Origin: Megaleporinus macrocephalus
Lineage: Eukaryota; Chordata; Actinopteri; Characiformes; Anostomidae
Assembly: GCA_021613375.1 (NCBI GenBank)
Contig: CM038727.1
Coordinates: 1 to 64,000 of the forward strand
Reading direction: 5' to 3'
DNA length: 64,000 nt
Made by a program: the position numbers and the translations under genes. Below are positions 35,967 to 49,800 of this stretch, piece after piece (position 1 is the first letter of the stretch; each line of letters opens with the position of its first letter). Below the pieces are notes generated by a model, which ran no database searches, was not told the DNA's origin, and saw nothing but the letters and a program-made list of their open reading frames with translations.

Positions 35967-37370
35967 ATGGAGATGTTCACAGATGTTCAAGATCAGAAGA
36001 GAAAGCGCATCCGAGGGCGCTTCCGTGCAACTCTTGCTGGACTCCTGGAACTAGAGGTCCTAAGAGTCAAACACAAGGAACTGGTGGAGACTGCTTTGGG
36101 CAAACGTGAAATGCCTGTCCGTCCAGCTGACCCAGAGCTCCAGCGAGGACAGCGTCGGTACTGGGTGGAGGACAGCTCCTTCAGGCTGAAGCTCAAGCGA
36201 AGTGTCTCGCAGGAGAATGTCACCAATCCTGAAGCGACCAGGACATTTTCAAACTTGAGGAGAGCGAGTGCCCGTCACTCGTCAGAAGACCTACAGCAGA
36301 TGTACTGTCCTGATCTTAGGACAGTCCCTGAGTTTCAGGACGGACGCTCAAGAGCAAGCTCTGGATTCTGCGGGAGCAACTACGGGGGCATTTCCAACTA
36401 CGCTGGTGATGCTATCAGCTGCCTCTCCACCTCCCTGGCCTCCTTAAGCTATCGGAGCTCTGCTAGTGATGCAGGCTACGGTGGACATGAAGACACCGTG
36501 CAGTCTGTTATACTGAAGATGAGAGACGAGGGTGGAAAGACCAGCGGCGTGGAGGCTTGTGCCTTCTCAGAGGAGGTGATTCCTGAGACCAGCTTCCTTT
36601 CTGTGGTGGACCTGTACCCTGATTCACGATGGCCTGATGTTTCTGACATACTGCAGCCTCAGGTGGTCTTGGAACCTTCTTACCGAAGCGATCTGAAAAG
36701 TTGCCAGGGGTCCGAGGTTTACCGTTACCCAAGTCCTCTACATGCTGTCGCCTTGCAAAGTCCTCTGTACGCCCCAAAGAGTCCTACAAAGGACAGGAAC
36801 AAGAAAGCAAGTTCTCCTCTGGAAGGTTCCACTCCAAACTCAGGCTCCTTGCCGAGACCAGGTTGTGTTCCCACTGAGAGAAGTTGCTTGCATTCAGAGT
36901 CTGCATCCATGCGACAGTCCAGCATGTCGTTACCCTGGTTGCAGTCCAGCTGGACGAGCGGGCACCTTCATTCAGAGAACTGCAGGTGTGTGGAGATCAT
37001 TCTGAAGCGGGCACAAGCTCAACCCTGGAGCCGATCCACCAGGAGAAGTGGAGAAGGTGTCCCCTCGTGGTCACGGAGAAGCGTGGCCTCGCTCCACCGG
37101 ACTTGTTCAATGGGCAAAGGCAGAGTCGCTACGTCTTTTAAACCCAAGGTTTCTCAGAGCAGAGGCGCCGGAGCTTCCCAATCTGAGCCTGCAAGCTCCT
37201 CAGGGGTTGCCGCTGGGGGGATCAGAGGGAACCGACTTAGAAGACACACGGCTGCTTTGACCAACCTCCACATTTTCAGGGAAAGCGGCGGCACCTCGGT
37301 TCCATGTGGAGGGCTTCTGGATCGCCGCTGCAGCATCAGAGCTTCAGACGAGAGAACCACGTTTGTCTAA
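35967..37370 (+). CDS. Dapper/Dact-family protein, single-exon form without visible leucine zipper
   Basis: Dact proteins bind Dishevelled and modulate Wnt and TGF-beta signalling. This 467-codon frame starts at the first ATG after the TATA box (a second ATG is at 35973). Residues 13-45 match the N-terminal Dact motif (RIRGRFRATLAGLLELEVLR). SRASSGFC at 128-134 corresponds to the family's RPSSGFYE. VYRYPSPLHAVALQSPLYA at 251-269 is the most diagnostic block, closest to Dact2 or Dact1 as I recall them. The C-terminus CSIRASDERTTFV keeps a class I PDZ ligand (T-x-V), like the MTTV end of Dact proteins, but the preceding basic stretch is shortened. No heptad leucine zipper is visible between residues 45 and 128, where family members have one. 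Known Dact genes have several exons, so an uninterrupted frame suggests a retrocopy or an unusual paralogue. The paralogue is unresolved and no symbol is assigned. Confidence 0.75.
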   Translation: MEMFTDVQDQKRKRIRGRFRATLAGLLELEVLRVKHKELVETALGKREMPVRPADPELQRGQRRYWVEDSSFRLKLKRSVSQENVTNPEATRTFSNLRRASARHSSEDLQQMYCPDLRTVPEFQDGRSRASSGFCGSNYGGISNYAGDAISCLSTSLASLSYRSSASDAGYGGHEDTVQSVILKMRDEGGKTSGVEACAFSEEVIPETSFLSVVDLYPDSRWPDVSDILQPQVVLEPSYRSDLKSCQGSEVYRYPSPLHAVALQSPLYAPKSPTKDRNKKASSPLEGSTPNSGSLPRPGCVPTERSCLHSESASMRQSSMSLPWLQSSWTSGHLHSENCRCVEIILKRAQAQPWSRSTRRSGEGVPSWSRRSVASLHRTCSMGKGRVATSFKPKVSQSRGAGASQSEPASSSGVAAGGIRGNRLRRHTAALTNLHIFRESGGTSVPCGGLLDRRCSIRASDERTTFV

Positions 37371-38417
37371 AGTTACAGACAGACAGGGTAGAAGAACCTT
37401 CTGTGGACCTAATGAGGTTTAGCCTCAGTAGAAAGAAGGTGCTATGCATGTTCTGGAGCTCTTGTGGAAGTAGAGGTGTATATCAGACCCAGGGTTCATT
37501 AAAGGAACCGGGACTAAACTGTGGTTTAGTGATTAAGAACACAGCAATACTGATTATTTATTTATTTATTTATTTTATAACTTCTTTATTGGTCCTGATA
37601 TCAAATCAGTCTAGATAAATAGTCTTCTGAATGATTTTGGTGATGAAGTATAATGATTAATAAATCGTGACACTAATTACAATAAACTAAGTTTTTGAAC
37701 GGAAACTCGTTGGTCTTTTGATGTTGTGAGTATCCTGATGGACAATTAACATCACCACTGACGACCTATCAAAGTCAAACACAACAGTTTCATCATCTTT
37801 GATTGAATCACTTTGATTGAATCACTCAGGAGGTCGTTAAGAAGATGGTCCTTCATGCACTTGGAAGAAGTAGTTTTATGATATGAGCCGTTTTCTAAGA
37901 ACGAGTATAAAAACCAAATTTCAAAGAAAAGGCCACGGCAGGTAAAAAGCCATGAATCACGTGTATCTACTTCATACCTGTATGTACTTTAACCCGTTTC
38001 CAGGAACAATACTGGTTTCTGTCGCCCCACAGTTATAAACTGGGATTTATAAACACACTGCAGACGGGCAGACAGCTTGCATTGTGCTTGTTTTGGCCAA
38101 CAGAGGGCGTTGTTGCTATTTACTGTCTACTTCGTGCTGGGCTTGCTGGCCTGGTGGGGAAATTTGGGGGGATTTCTGGGGGGATTTGGAGGGGATTGTA
38201 CTACCAGGTAATACCACACTACCACAACTGGAACCCAGGAGAGTGTTTAGGTTCTGGCTATCAGGCTGTAGCCACAGTTCTCATTATACTGCCAGAATAT
38301 TTAAAATAAATATGAATTATTTACATAAACTTCTGATAAAAATATCTCTGAATAAACCAATTAATTAAATCACTTAGTATGAAATTAAGTAAGTGTTCCT
38401 TTAAACAGTATAAACAT
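37371..38417 (+). other. 3' UTR of the Dact-like gene and intergenic sequence
   Basis: A candidate polyA signal AATAAA lies at 37681-37686, about 310 nt after the stop. A TTTA run lies at 37555-37575. The segment 38150-38200 has a repeated GGGGGGATTT motif. No further exon is seen. Confidence 0.5.
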
Positions 38418-38690
38418 ATACAAATATATACAAAAAACTCATACATACAAACACACACACATACACACAAACACACACACATACATACAAACACACACAT
38501 ACACACATACAAACACACACACACACATACAAACACACACATACACGCAAACACACACACATACACACACACATACACACACATACAAACACACATACAA
38601 AAACATACAAACAAACACATACATAGAAACACACACACACACACACACATACATACAAACACACACATACAAACACATACATACACAGTA
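38418..38690. repeat. (CA)n/(CATA)n microsatellite
   Basis: Imperfect ACACACAT/ACATACAAAC repeats lead directly into the 30-bp array. Minus-strand frames rich in C and V are artefacts. Confidence 0.95.
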
Positions 38691-41600
38691 ACATAGAGAC
38701 ACTCAGCAGTACATACAGTAACATATAGACAGTCAGCAGTACATACAGTAACAGAGATACTCAGTACATACAGTAACATAGAGATACTCAGTACATACAG
38801 TAACACAGAGATACTCAGCAGTACATACAGTAACATAGAGACACTCAGCAGTACATACAGTAAAATAGAGATACTCAGCAGTACATACGGTAACATAGAG
38901 ACACTCAGCAGTACATACGGTAACATAGAGATACTCAGCAGTACATACGGTAACATAGAGATACTCAGCAGTACATACGGTAACATAGAGACACTCAGCA
39001 GTACATACAGTAACATAGAGATACTCAGCAGTACATACAGTAACATATACACTCAGCAGTACATACAGTAACATAGAGATACTCAGCAGTACATACAGTA
39101 ACATAGATACTCAGCAGTACATACAGTAACATAGACACTCAGCAGTACAGACGGTAACATAGAGACACTCAGCAGTACATACAGTAACATTGAGATACTC
39201 AGCAGTACATACAGTAACATAGATACTCAGCAGTACATACAGCAACATAGACACTCAGCAGTACATACAGTAACATAGAGACTTTCAGCTGTACATACGA
39301 TAACATAGAGACACTCAGCAGTACATACGATAACATAGAGACACTCAGCAGTACATACGGTAACATAGAGATACTCAGCAGTACATACGGTAACATAGAG
39401 ACACTCAGCAGTACATACGGTAACATAGAGACACTCAGCAGTACATACAGTAACATAGAGACACTCAGCAGTACATACAGTAACATAGAGATACTCAGCA
39501 GTACATACAGTAATATAGAGACACTCAGCAGTACATACAGTAACATAGAGATACTCAGCAGTACATACAGTAACATATACACTCAGCAGTACATACAGTA
39601 ACATAGATACTCAGCAGTACATACAGTAACATAGATATTCAGCAGTACATACAGTAACATAGAGATACTCAGCAGTACATACAGTAACATAGAGACACTC
39701 AGCAGTACATACAGTAACACAGGGACACTCAGCAGTACATACAGTAACATAGATACTCAGCAGTACATACAGTAACATAGAGACACTCAGCAGTACATAC
39801 AGTAACATAGAGATACTTAGCAGTACATACAGTAACATAGAGATACTCGGCAGTACATACAGTAACATAGACATTCAGCAGTACATACAGTAGCATAGAA
39901 ACTCAGCAGTACATACAGTAACATAGAGACACTCAGCAGTACATACAGTAACATAGAAACACTCAGCAGTACATACAGTAACATAGAGATACTTAGCAGT
40001 ACATACAGTAACATAGAGATACTCGGCAGTACATACAGTAACATAGACACTGAGCAGTACATACAGTAACATAGAGATACTCAGCAGTACATACTGTAAC
40101 ATAGAGATACTCAGCAGTACATACTGTAACATAGAGACACTCAGCAGTACATACAGTAACATAGAGACACTCAGCAGTACATACTGTAACATAGAGATAC
40201 TCGGCAGTACATACAGTAACATAGGCACTTAGCAGTACATACGGTAACATAGAAACTCAGCAGTACATACAGTAACATAGAGATACTCAGCAGTACATAC
40301 TGTAACATAGAGATACTCAGCAGTACATACTGTAACATAGAGACACTCAGCAGTACATACAGTAACATAGACACTCAGCAGTACATACAGTAACATAGAG
40401 ACACTCAGCAGTACATACGGTAAAATAGAGACACTCAGCAGTACATACAGTAACATATAGACACTCAGCAGTACATACAGTAACATAGACACTCAGCAGT
40501 ACATACAGTAACATAGAGACACTCAGCAGTACATACGGTAAAATAGAGACACTCAGCAGTACATACAGTAACATATAGACACTCAGCAGTACATACAGTA
40601 ACATAGACACTCAGCAGTACATACAGTAACATAGAGACACTCAGCAGTACATACGGTAAAATAGAGACACTCAGCAGTACATACAGTAACATATAGACAC
40701 TCAGCAGTACATACAGTAACATAGACACTCATTAGTACATACAGTAACATAGAGATACTCAGCAGTACATACAGTAACATAGAGATACTCAGCAGTACAT
40801 ACAGTAAAATAGAGATACTCAGCAGTACATACAGTAACATAGAGACACTCAGCAGTACATACAGTAACATAGAGATACTCAGCAGCACATACAGTAACAT
40901 AGAGATACTCAGCAGTACATACAGTAACATAGAGACACTCAGCAGTACATACAGTAACATAGACACTCAGCAGTAAATACAGTAACATAGAGACACTCAG
41001 TAGTACATACAGTAACATATAGACACTCAGCAGTACATACAGTAACATAGATATTCAGCAGTACATACAGTAACATAGATACTCAGCAGTACATACAGTA
41101 ACATAGAGATACTTGGCAGTACATACAGTAACATAAAGACACTCAGCAGTACATACAGTAATATAGAGATACTCAGCAGTACATACAGTAACATAGAGAT
41201 ACTCAGTAGTACATACAGTAACATAGACACTCAGCAGTACATACAGTAACATAGAGATACTCAGCAGTACATACAGTAACATATAGGCACTCAGCAGTAA
41301 ATACAGTAACATAGAGACACTCAGCAGTACATACAGTAACATAGAGATACTCAGCAGTACATACAGTAACATATAGACACTCAGCAGTACATACAGTAAT
41401 ATAGAGATACTCAGCAGTACATACATTAACATATAGACACTCAGCAGTACATACAGTAACATAGAGATACTCAGCAGTACATACAGTAACATATAGACAC
41501 TCAGCAGTACATACAGTAATATAGACACTCAGCAGTACATACAGTAACATAGAGATACTCAGCAGTACATACAGTAACATAGAGACAGTCAGCAGTACAT

Positions 41601-43872
41601 ACAGTAACATATAGACACTCAGCAGTACATACAGTAACATAGAGATACTCAGCAGTACATACAGTAACATAGACACTCAGCAGTACATACAGTAACATAG
41701 ATACTCAGCAGTACGTATTAGTCAGCAGTAATAGTAATAGAGATACTCAGCAGTACATACAGTAACATAGAGACTCAGCAGTACATACAGTACATAGAGA
41801 CACTCAGTATACAGAACATAGATACTCAGCAGTACATACAGTAACATAGACAAGAGATACTCAGCAGTACATACAGTAACATAGAGATACTCAGTAGTAC
41901 ATACAGTAACATAGACACTCAGCAGTACATACAGTAACATAGAGATACTCAGCAGTACATACAGTAACATAGAGACACTCAGCAGTACATACAGTAATAT
42001 AGACACTCAGCAGTACATACAGTAACATAGATACTCAGCAGTACATACAGTAACATAGACACACTCAGCAGTACATACAGTAATATAGAGATACTCAGCA
42101 GTACATACAGTAACATATAGATACTCAGCAGTACATACAGTAACATAGATACTCAGCAGTACATACAGTAACATAGGACACTCAGCAGTACATACAGTAA
42201 TATAGACACTCAGCAGTACATACAGTAACATAGAGATACTCAGCAGTACATACAGTAACATAGAGACAGTCAGCAGTACATACAGTAACATATAAGACTC
42301 AGCAGTACATGAAGTCATACAGTAACATAGATACTCAGCTGTACATACAGTAACATAGAGACACTCAGCAGTACATACAGTAACATAGATACTCAGCAGT
42401 ACATACAGTAACATAGACACTCAGCAGTACATACAGTAACATAGATATTCAGCAGTACATACAGTAACATAGAGATACTCAGCAGTACATACAGTAACAT
42501 AGAGACACTCAGCAGTACATACAGTAACACAGGGACACTCAGCAGTACAAACAGTAACATAGATACTCAGCAGTACATACAGTAACATAGAGACACTCAG
42601 CAGTACATACAGTAACATAGAGATACTTAGCAGTACATACAGTAACATAGAGATACTCAGCAGTACATACAGTAACATAGAGATACTCAGCAGTACATAC
42701 AGTAACATAGATACTCAGCAGTACATACAGTAACATAGAGATACTCAGCAGTACATACAGTAATATAGAGACACTCAGCAGTACATACAGTAATATAGAG
42801 ATACTCAGCAGTACATACAGTAACATAGATACTCAGCAGTACATACAGTAACATAGAGATACTCAGCAGTACATACAGTAACATAGAGACACTCAGCAGT
42901 ACATACAGTAACATAGATACTCAGCAGTACATACAGTAACATAGACACTCAGCAGTACATACAGTAACATAGATACTCAGCAGTACATACAGTAATATAG
43001 AGATACTCAGCAGTACATACAGTAATATAGAGACACTCAGCAGTACATACAGTAACATAGAGTAACATAGAGATACTCAGCAGTACATACAGTAACATAG
43101 ATATTCAGCAGTACATACAGTAACATAGAGATACTCAGCAGTACATACAGTAACATAGAGACACTCAGCAGTACATACAGTAACACAGGGACACTCAGCA
43201 GTACATACAGTAACATAGATACTCAGCAGTACATACAGTAACATAGAGACACTCAGCAGTACATACAGTAACATAGAGATACTTAGCAGTACATACAGTA
43301 ACATAGAGATACTCGGCAGTACATACAGTAACATAGACACTCAGCAGTACATACAGTAGCATAGAAACTCAGCAGTACATACAGTAACATAGAGACACTC
43401 AGCAGTACATACAGTAACATAGACACTCAGCAGTACATACAGTAACATAGAAACACTCAGCAGTACATACAGTAACATAGACACTCAGCAGTACATACAG
43501 TAACATAGAAACACTCAGCAGTACATACAGTAACATAGAGATACTCAGCAGTACATGCTGTAACATAGAGACACTCAGCAGTACATACAGTAACATAGAG
43601 ACACTCAACAGTACATACTGTAACATATAGATACTCGGCAGTACATACAGTAACATAGAGACACTCAGCAGTACATACTGTAACATAGAGATACTCGGCA
43701 GTACATACAGTAACATAGAAACTCAGCAGTACATACAGTAACATAGAGATACTCAGCAGTACATACTGTAACATAGAGACACTCAGCAGTACATACAGTA
43801 ACATAGAAACTCAGCAGTACATACAGTAATATAGACACTCAGCTGTACATACAGTGACATAGAGACTCAGCT
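38690..43872. repeat. 30-bp minisatellite, 5.2 kb, with higher-order structure
   Basis: The unit is CAGCAGTACATACAGTAACA followed by TAGAGACACT or TAGAGATACT, with 26- and 28-bp variants lacking GAGA or AG. A 118-bp four-unit block (marked by CGGTAAAATAGAGAC) repeats exactly at about 40419, 40537 and 40655. A larger block marked by TAGATATTCAGCAG and ACACAGGGACACTC recurs near 39630, 42440 and 43100. The array is disturbed near 41710-41870 and 42290-42320 (indels). Internally each unit holds two related halves, CAGTACATA and CAGTAACATA. Confidence 0.97.
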
Positions 43873-44933
43873 GTAGGTTAAGTGGTGGATCCACAAGATG
43901 TCAGCAGAGATCCGCGCTGGTTGTCTAAAGCAGGTCGAGACTTCAGGACGCTCACAGTTCCAGAGTTACTGAAAACATTCAGAAGATAAATAATAAGATT
44001 GTTTTTTCTCTGAGCAGCGCATCCATATCGGTCTCACTCTTTGTGAACATGCTGTGGGGGTTTGCAGGGTGGGCTGTACAGTTTCCCCACTCTGAGTGCT
44101 CCGCAGCCAGCAGCTCACTTTATCTGCCAAATAGCTTTTCCTATTAAAGGAGATACGGGAGTGCGCGAGAGTGCTCAGGGCTCGTTTGTGTTGGACTGAA
44201 AGTCAGATGTTCACGCGTGTGCTGAGCCCTCCCTTCCAGCTGCTCCAGATAAAACCAGCCTGGGAGACGCTGCGGTCTTCTCACAGACACATGCTGGAAT
44301 AACAGAAACTATCTGGACAGGGTTTCGCGCCTCAGACCTCATTCCAAACGCCTGCGGTTGCGGAATCTTTGAGTTCAGACTGAGGGGAGCTCTGAGGTGG
44401 GACTTTAAGTGGATTTGAAGGGCACGAAGTCAAAGAAAACATGTAGATCCCCCCTGACGTACAGCAACACTCGCGCAGCTCTCGCGCAGCACATCTGACC
44501 AAACGGCTCACGGTCAGAGGTGGAACGCTGTGTTGGTCAGATTTCACGGCCCTGGAAATTGATGGGCTCCGCTCTGTGTAGTGAGACATTAGAACTGTTT
44601 ACAGTATCTCCTGATCCAGATCAAAGGATCCAGTGCGGCTGGGTCGGTCAGGCTGAGGCCCAGAAACAGGCTTTACGCGGCGTGACCTGAAGCGACGTCT
44701 CAGTTTTAAACCCAGTGTTGCGTCTAGAGAAGTCACGTTTCTCTCAGATCTGCTTTGTTTATGTTCTGAGTTTATAAAGTGATTAACATCAAAGCATTCA
44801 ACATTTTAGACTGAACTATTCTAAAATGAATTTATCAACAGAGCGTGAAGAAATAGCAGCGTTGATGTCCCGGCTCGTCCTGAGCAGATTCAAATACGTT
44901 TTAGTCCAAAACTGTATAATAAATCAGCCTCTC
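43873..44933. other. Single-copy, promoter-like but no coding exon seen
   Basis: Moderately GC-rich sequence between arrays. The part 44080-44330 contains CCTATTAAAGGAG and CCAGATAAAACCAGCC, then GTCTTCTCACAGACACATGC, reminiscent of a regulatory region or non-coding first exon. No open frame of a known family follows on either strand. Confidence 0.35.
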
Positions 44934-46585
44934 AGACTTCAGGAGCTTCTAGAGGTTTATGTCTGGTTCCATTCACCACCACTGTGAACAGCTCTGACTG
45001 GATCTAGAACAGTTTCTAGAGGTGGACGTCTGGTTCCATTCACCACCACCGTGAACAGCTCTGACTGGATCTAGAACAGCTTTTAGAGGTGGACGTCTGG
45101 TTCCATTCACCACCACTGTGAACAGCTCTGACTGGATCTAGAACAGTTTTTAGAGGTGGACGTCTGGTTCCATTCACCACCACCGTGAACAGCTCTGACT
45201 GAATCTAGAACAGTTTTTAGAGGTGGACGTCTGGTTCCATTGACCACCACCGTAAACAGTTCTGACTGTACCTAGAACAGCTTTTAGAGGTGGACATCTG
45301 GTTCCATTGACCACCACTGTGAACAGCTCTGACTGTATCTAGAACAACACGTCTGGTTCCATTCTTACTCAGTAAGTTTCTCTAGAATAAATGAATGACC
45401 TTGTTTGGATCTTAACAAAGAAACTGTTTCCCTTCCAGGGTTGTGAAGTGGTCCTGAGGTGGGCGTTTGGAACGTGGTGCAGGCATCAAATATGGAATGA
45501 ACGTATGTTTACCCACAAACTAAATAAACAAATAAACAACAAGCAGAACGTTGTGTACTGTTTCAAATGTAATACAGATCAAAGGGAATTCTGGGGGGGG
45601 GGGGAGTTGGGGGGGTTATAGATCTCTCTGAGTGTATGGTCAGACGCTGTGTTTGGTTTCGGTCAGACAGACTTTGTTTCTCTCCACTGGATCTGAAGGC
45701 TTCGTTCCAAAACCAGCAGCCGGAGAAACTATAAAGTCTGGGCTTCAAAGGAGCTCGGCGCGTGTGCCAGGGACGGGAGTGCAGCTCGGCCCGGTCTCGG
45801 CAGCTCACACTCCATCACCCGGCAGGGTGAGAGTCAGAGAGCCTTTAAACCTCCACGCGGCTCTCAGCCGGGAAGGGTTTCCTCACGTCTCCGCTCTCAG
45901 GCCGGTCTATCCGAGTGGGAATCGCATGATGACCCCTTATAATACGCTACACACAGCCACAAAGCCACGGCTTTATATTTGCAAGACGGAGCTGATTCCA
46001 GATGATCCCATTTAGCACCTTCATGGAGCAGCACGTCAACAACTCCCTACAAACCGCCGCTGAGCTGTTAATATCATTTCACAGCACTTTCCAAGATCCG
46101 GCCCACGCAGCTCCGAGACACTGACACACAATCAACGATCCATTCAGAACCGGAGAACATTTTCATCAGGAAGATACCACACACCTGAACTCCACGGTTA
46201 CAGTACAATCCTGAATGGTTAAGTCATTCAGAGAGGTTTGGTGTGAAGTGCTTACACAGTGGAGGTGAATGGAACCAGATATCCACCTCTAAAAGCTGTT
46301 CTAGATACAGTCAGAACTGTTCACAGTGGAGGTGAATGGAACCAGACGTCCACCTCTAAAAGCTGTTCTAGATACAGTCAGATCTGTTCACAGTGGTGAA
46401 GAATGGAACCAGACGTCCACCTCTAGAAGCTGTTCTAGATACAGTCAGAACTGTTTACAGTGGTGATGAATGGAACCGGACGTCCACCTCTAAAAGCTGT
46501 TCTAGATACAGTCAGATCTGTTCACAGTGGTGGTGAATGGAACCAGACGTCCACCTCTAAAAGCTCCTCACAGAAAGTTCTTACA
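44934..46585. mobile_element. Inverted-repeat element with 67-bp-minisatellite arms
   Basis: The left arm (44934-45365) has about six copies of a 67-bp unit containing GAGGTGGACGTCTGGTTCCA and TTCACCACCACTGTGAACAG. The right arm (about 46225-46585) has about five copies of the same unit in reverse complement, ending AGCTCCTCACAGAAAG. The 0.86-kb middle (45366-46224) is GC-richer and includes a G-run at 45592-45617. It has no recognisable transposase; a 127-codon frame there is unsupported. A solo unit lies at 30705-30780. Ends and superfamily are uncertain. Confidence 0.6.
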
Positions 46586-46837
46586 GTAGATGTTATAAAT
46601 ACACTGTCTGATACTGAGACGCTCAGATCTCAGTCTTGAACTCCATTCATGGTGGAGGGATACATGTAGGACGCTGTGAGGTTCAAATAGTCCCCAAAGA
46701 AAACCTAGTATTTTCAGATCTTCCACATTTTACCATCAACATCCAGATAAACTCAGAAGACACGAGTAGCTTCACTGGTGGGTTTCATAGTAAATACAAT
46801 GTGTAGATTAGTGTTGTAGACATGGAGACCCCTGGTT
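46586..46837. other. Short single-copy spacer
   Basis: Nothing recognised between the inverted element and the 21-bp array. Confidence 0.6.
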
Positions 46838-49800
46838 ACCATCACCACCACTGTAAACACCATCACCACCACTGTATACACATCACCCCCACTGTAAACA
46901 CCATCACCACCACTGTAAACATCATCACCACCACTGTAAACACCATCAACACCACTGTATACACATCACCCCCACTGTAAACATCATCACCACCACTGTA
47001 AATATCACCATCACCATTGTAAACACCATCACCACCACTGTAAACACCATCACCAAAACTGTAAACATCATCATCACCATTGTAAACATCATCACCACCA
47101 CAGTAAACATCATCATCACCATAGTAAACACCATCACCACCACTGTAAACACCATCACCACCACTGTAAACATCACCACCACTGTAAACACCATCACCAC
47201 CACTGTAAACATCATCACCACCACTGTAAACACCATCACCACCACTGTAAACACCATCACTACCACTGTAAACATCACCACCACTGTAAACATCGTCATC
47301 ACCATTGTAAACACCATCACCAACACTGTAAACACCATCACCACCACTGTAAACATCACCACCACTGTAAACATCATCATCACCATTGTAAACACCATCA
47401 CCACCACTGTAAACATCACCACCACTGTAAACACCATCATCACCATTGTAAACATCATCACCACCACTGTAAACACCATCACCACCACTGTAAACACCAT
47501 CACTACCACTGTAAACACAATCACCACCACTGTAAACATCACCACTACTGTAAACATCATCATCACCACCACTGTAAACACCATCATCACCACCACTGTA
47601 AACACCATCATCACCACTGCAAACACCATCACCACCACCACTGTAAACACCATCACCACCACTGTAAACACCATCACCACCACCACCACTGTAAACACCA
47701 TCATCACCACTGTAAACACCATCACCACCACCACTGTAAACACCATCATCACCACCACTGTAAACACCATCACCACCACTGTAAACATCACCACCATTGT
47801 AAACACCATCACCACCACTGTAAACATCATCACCACCACTGTAAACACCATCACCACCACCGTAAACACCATCACCACCACCACTGTAAACACCATCATC
47901 ACCACTGTAAACATCATCACCACCACTGTAAACACCATCATCACCACCACTGTAAACACCATCACCACAACTGTAAACATCACCACCACTGTAAACATCA
48001 TCACCACCACTGTAAACATCATCACCACCACTGTAAAAACCATCACCACCACCACCACCACCACTGTAAACACCATCACCACCACTGTAAACACCATCAA
48101 CACCACTGTATACACATCACCCCCACTGTAAACATCATCATCACCATTGTAAACACCATCACCACCACTGTAAACATCACCATCACCATTGTAAACACCA
48201 TCACCACCACTGTAAACACCATGACCAAAACTGTAAACATCATCATCACCATTGTAAACATCATCACCACCACTGTAAACACCATCACCACCACTGCAAA
48301 CACCATCACCACCACTGTAAACACCATCACCACCACAGTAAACATCATCACCACCACTGTAAACACCATCACTACCACTGTAAACATCACCACAACTGTA
48401 AACATCGTCATCACCATTGTAAACACCATCACCAACACTGTAAACACCATCACCACCACTGTAAACATCACCACCACAGTAAACATCATCATCACCATTG
48501 TAAACACCATCACCACCACTGTAAACATCACCACCACTGTAAACATCGTCATCACCATTGTAAACACCATCACCAACACTGTAAACACCATCACCACCAC
48601 TGTAAACATCACATCCACTGTAAACATCATCATCACCATTGTAAACACCATCACCACCACTGTAAACACCATCACCACCACTGTAAACATCACCACCACT
48701 GTAAACACCATCACCACCACTGTAAACACCATCACCACCACTGTAAACATCATCACCACCACTGTAAACACCATCACTACCACTGTAAACATCACCACCA
48801 CTGTAAACATTGTCATCACCATTGTAAACACCATCACCACCACTGTAAACATCACCACCACTGTAAACATCATCATCACCATTGTAAACACCATCACCAC
48901 CACTGTAAACATCACCACCACTGTAAACACCATCATCACCATTGTAAACACCATCACCACCACTGTAAACATCATCACCACCATTGTAAACACCATCACC
49001 ACCACTGCAAACACAATCACCACCACTGTAAACATCACCACTGCTGTAAACATCATCATCACCACCACTGTAAACACCATCATCACCACCACTGTAAACA
49101 CCATCATCACCCCTGCAAACACCATCACTACCACCACTGTAAACACCATCATCACCACCACTGTAAACACCATCACCACCACTGTAAACATCACCACCAT
49201 TGTAAACACCATCACCACCACTGTAAACATCATCACCACCACTGTAAACACCATCACCACCACTGTAAACACCATCATCACCACCACTGTAAACACCATC
49301 ACCACCACTGTAAACATCACCACCATTGTAAACATCATCACCACCACTGTAAACATAATCACCACCACTGTAAACACCATCACCACCACCACCACCACTG
49401 TAAACACCATCACCACCATTGTAAACATCATCACCACCACTGTAAACATCATCATCACCATTGTAAACATCATCACCACCACTGTAAACATCATCATCAC
49501 CATTGTAAACACCATCACCACCACTGTAAACACAATCACCAGCACTGTAAACACCATCACCACCACTGTAAACATCATCACCACCACTGTAAACACCATC
49601 ACCACCACTGTAAACATCACCACCACTGTAAACATCGTCATCACCATTGTAAACACCATCACCAACACTGTAAACACCATCACCACCACTGTAAACATCA
49701 CCACAACTGTAAACATCATCATCACCATTGTAAACACCATCACCACCACTGTAAACATCATCACCACTGTAAACATCGTCATCACCATTGTAAACACCAT

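Noticed and set aside
38321..43804. Many minus-strand frames reading MLLYVLLS / VTVCTAE
   Set aside because: Translations of the 30-bp array and the CA repeat.
45632..46015. 127-codon frame in the core of the 67-bp-arm element, considered as a transposase
   Set aside because: No DDE, RNase H-like or zinc-finger motif is visible; likely chance in GC-rich sequence.
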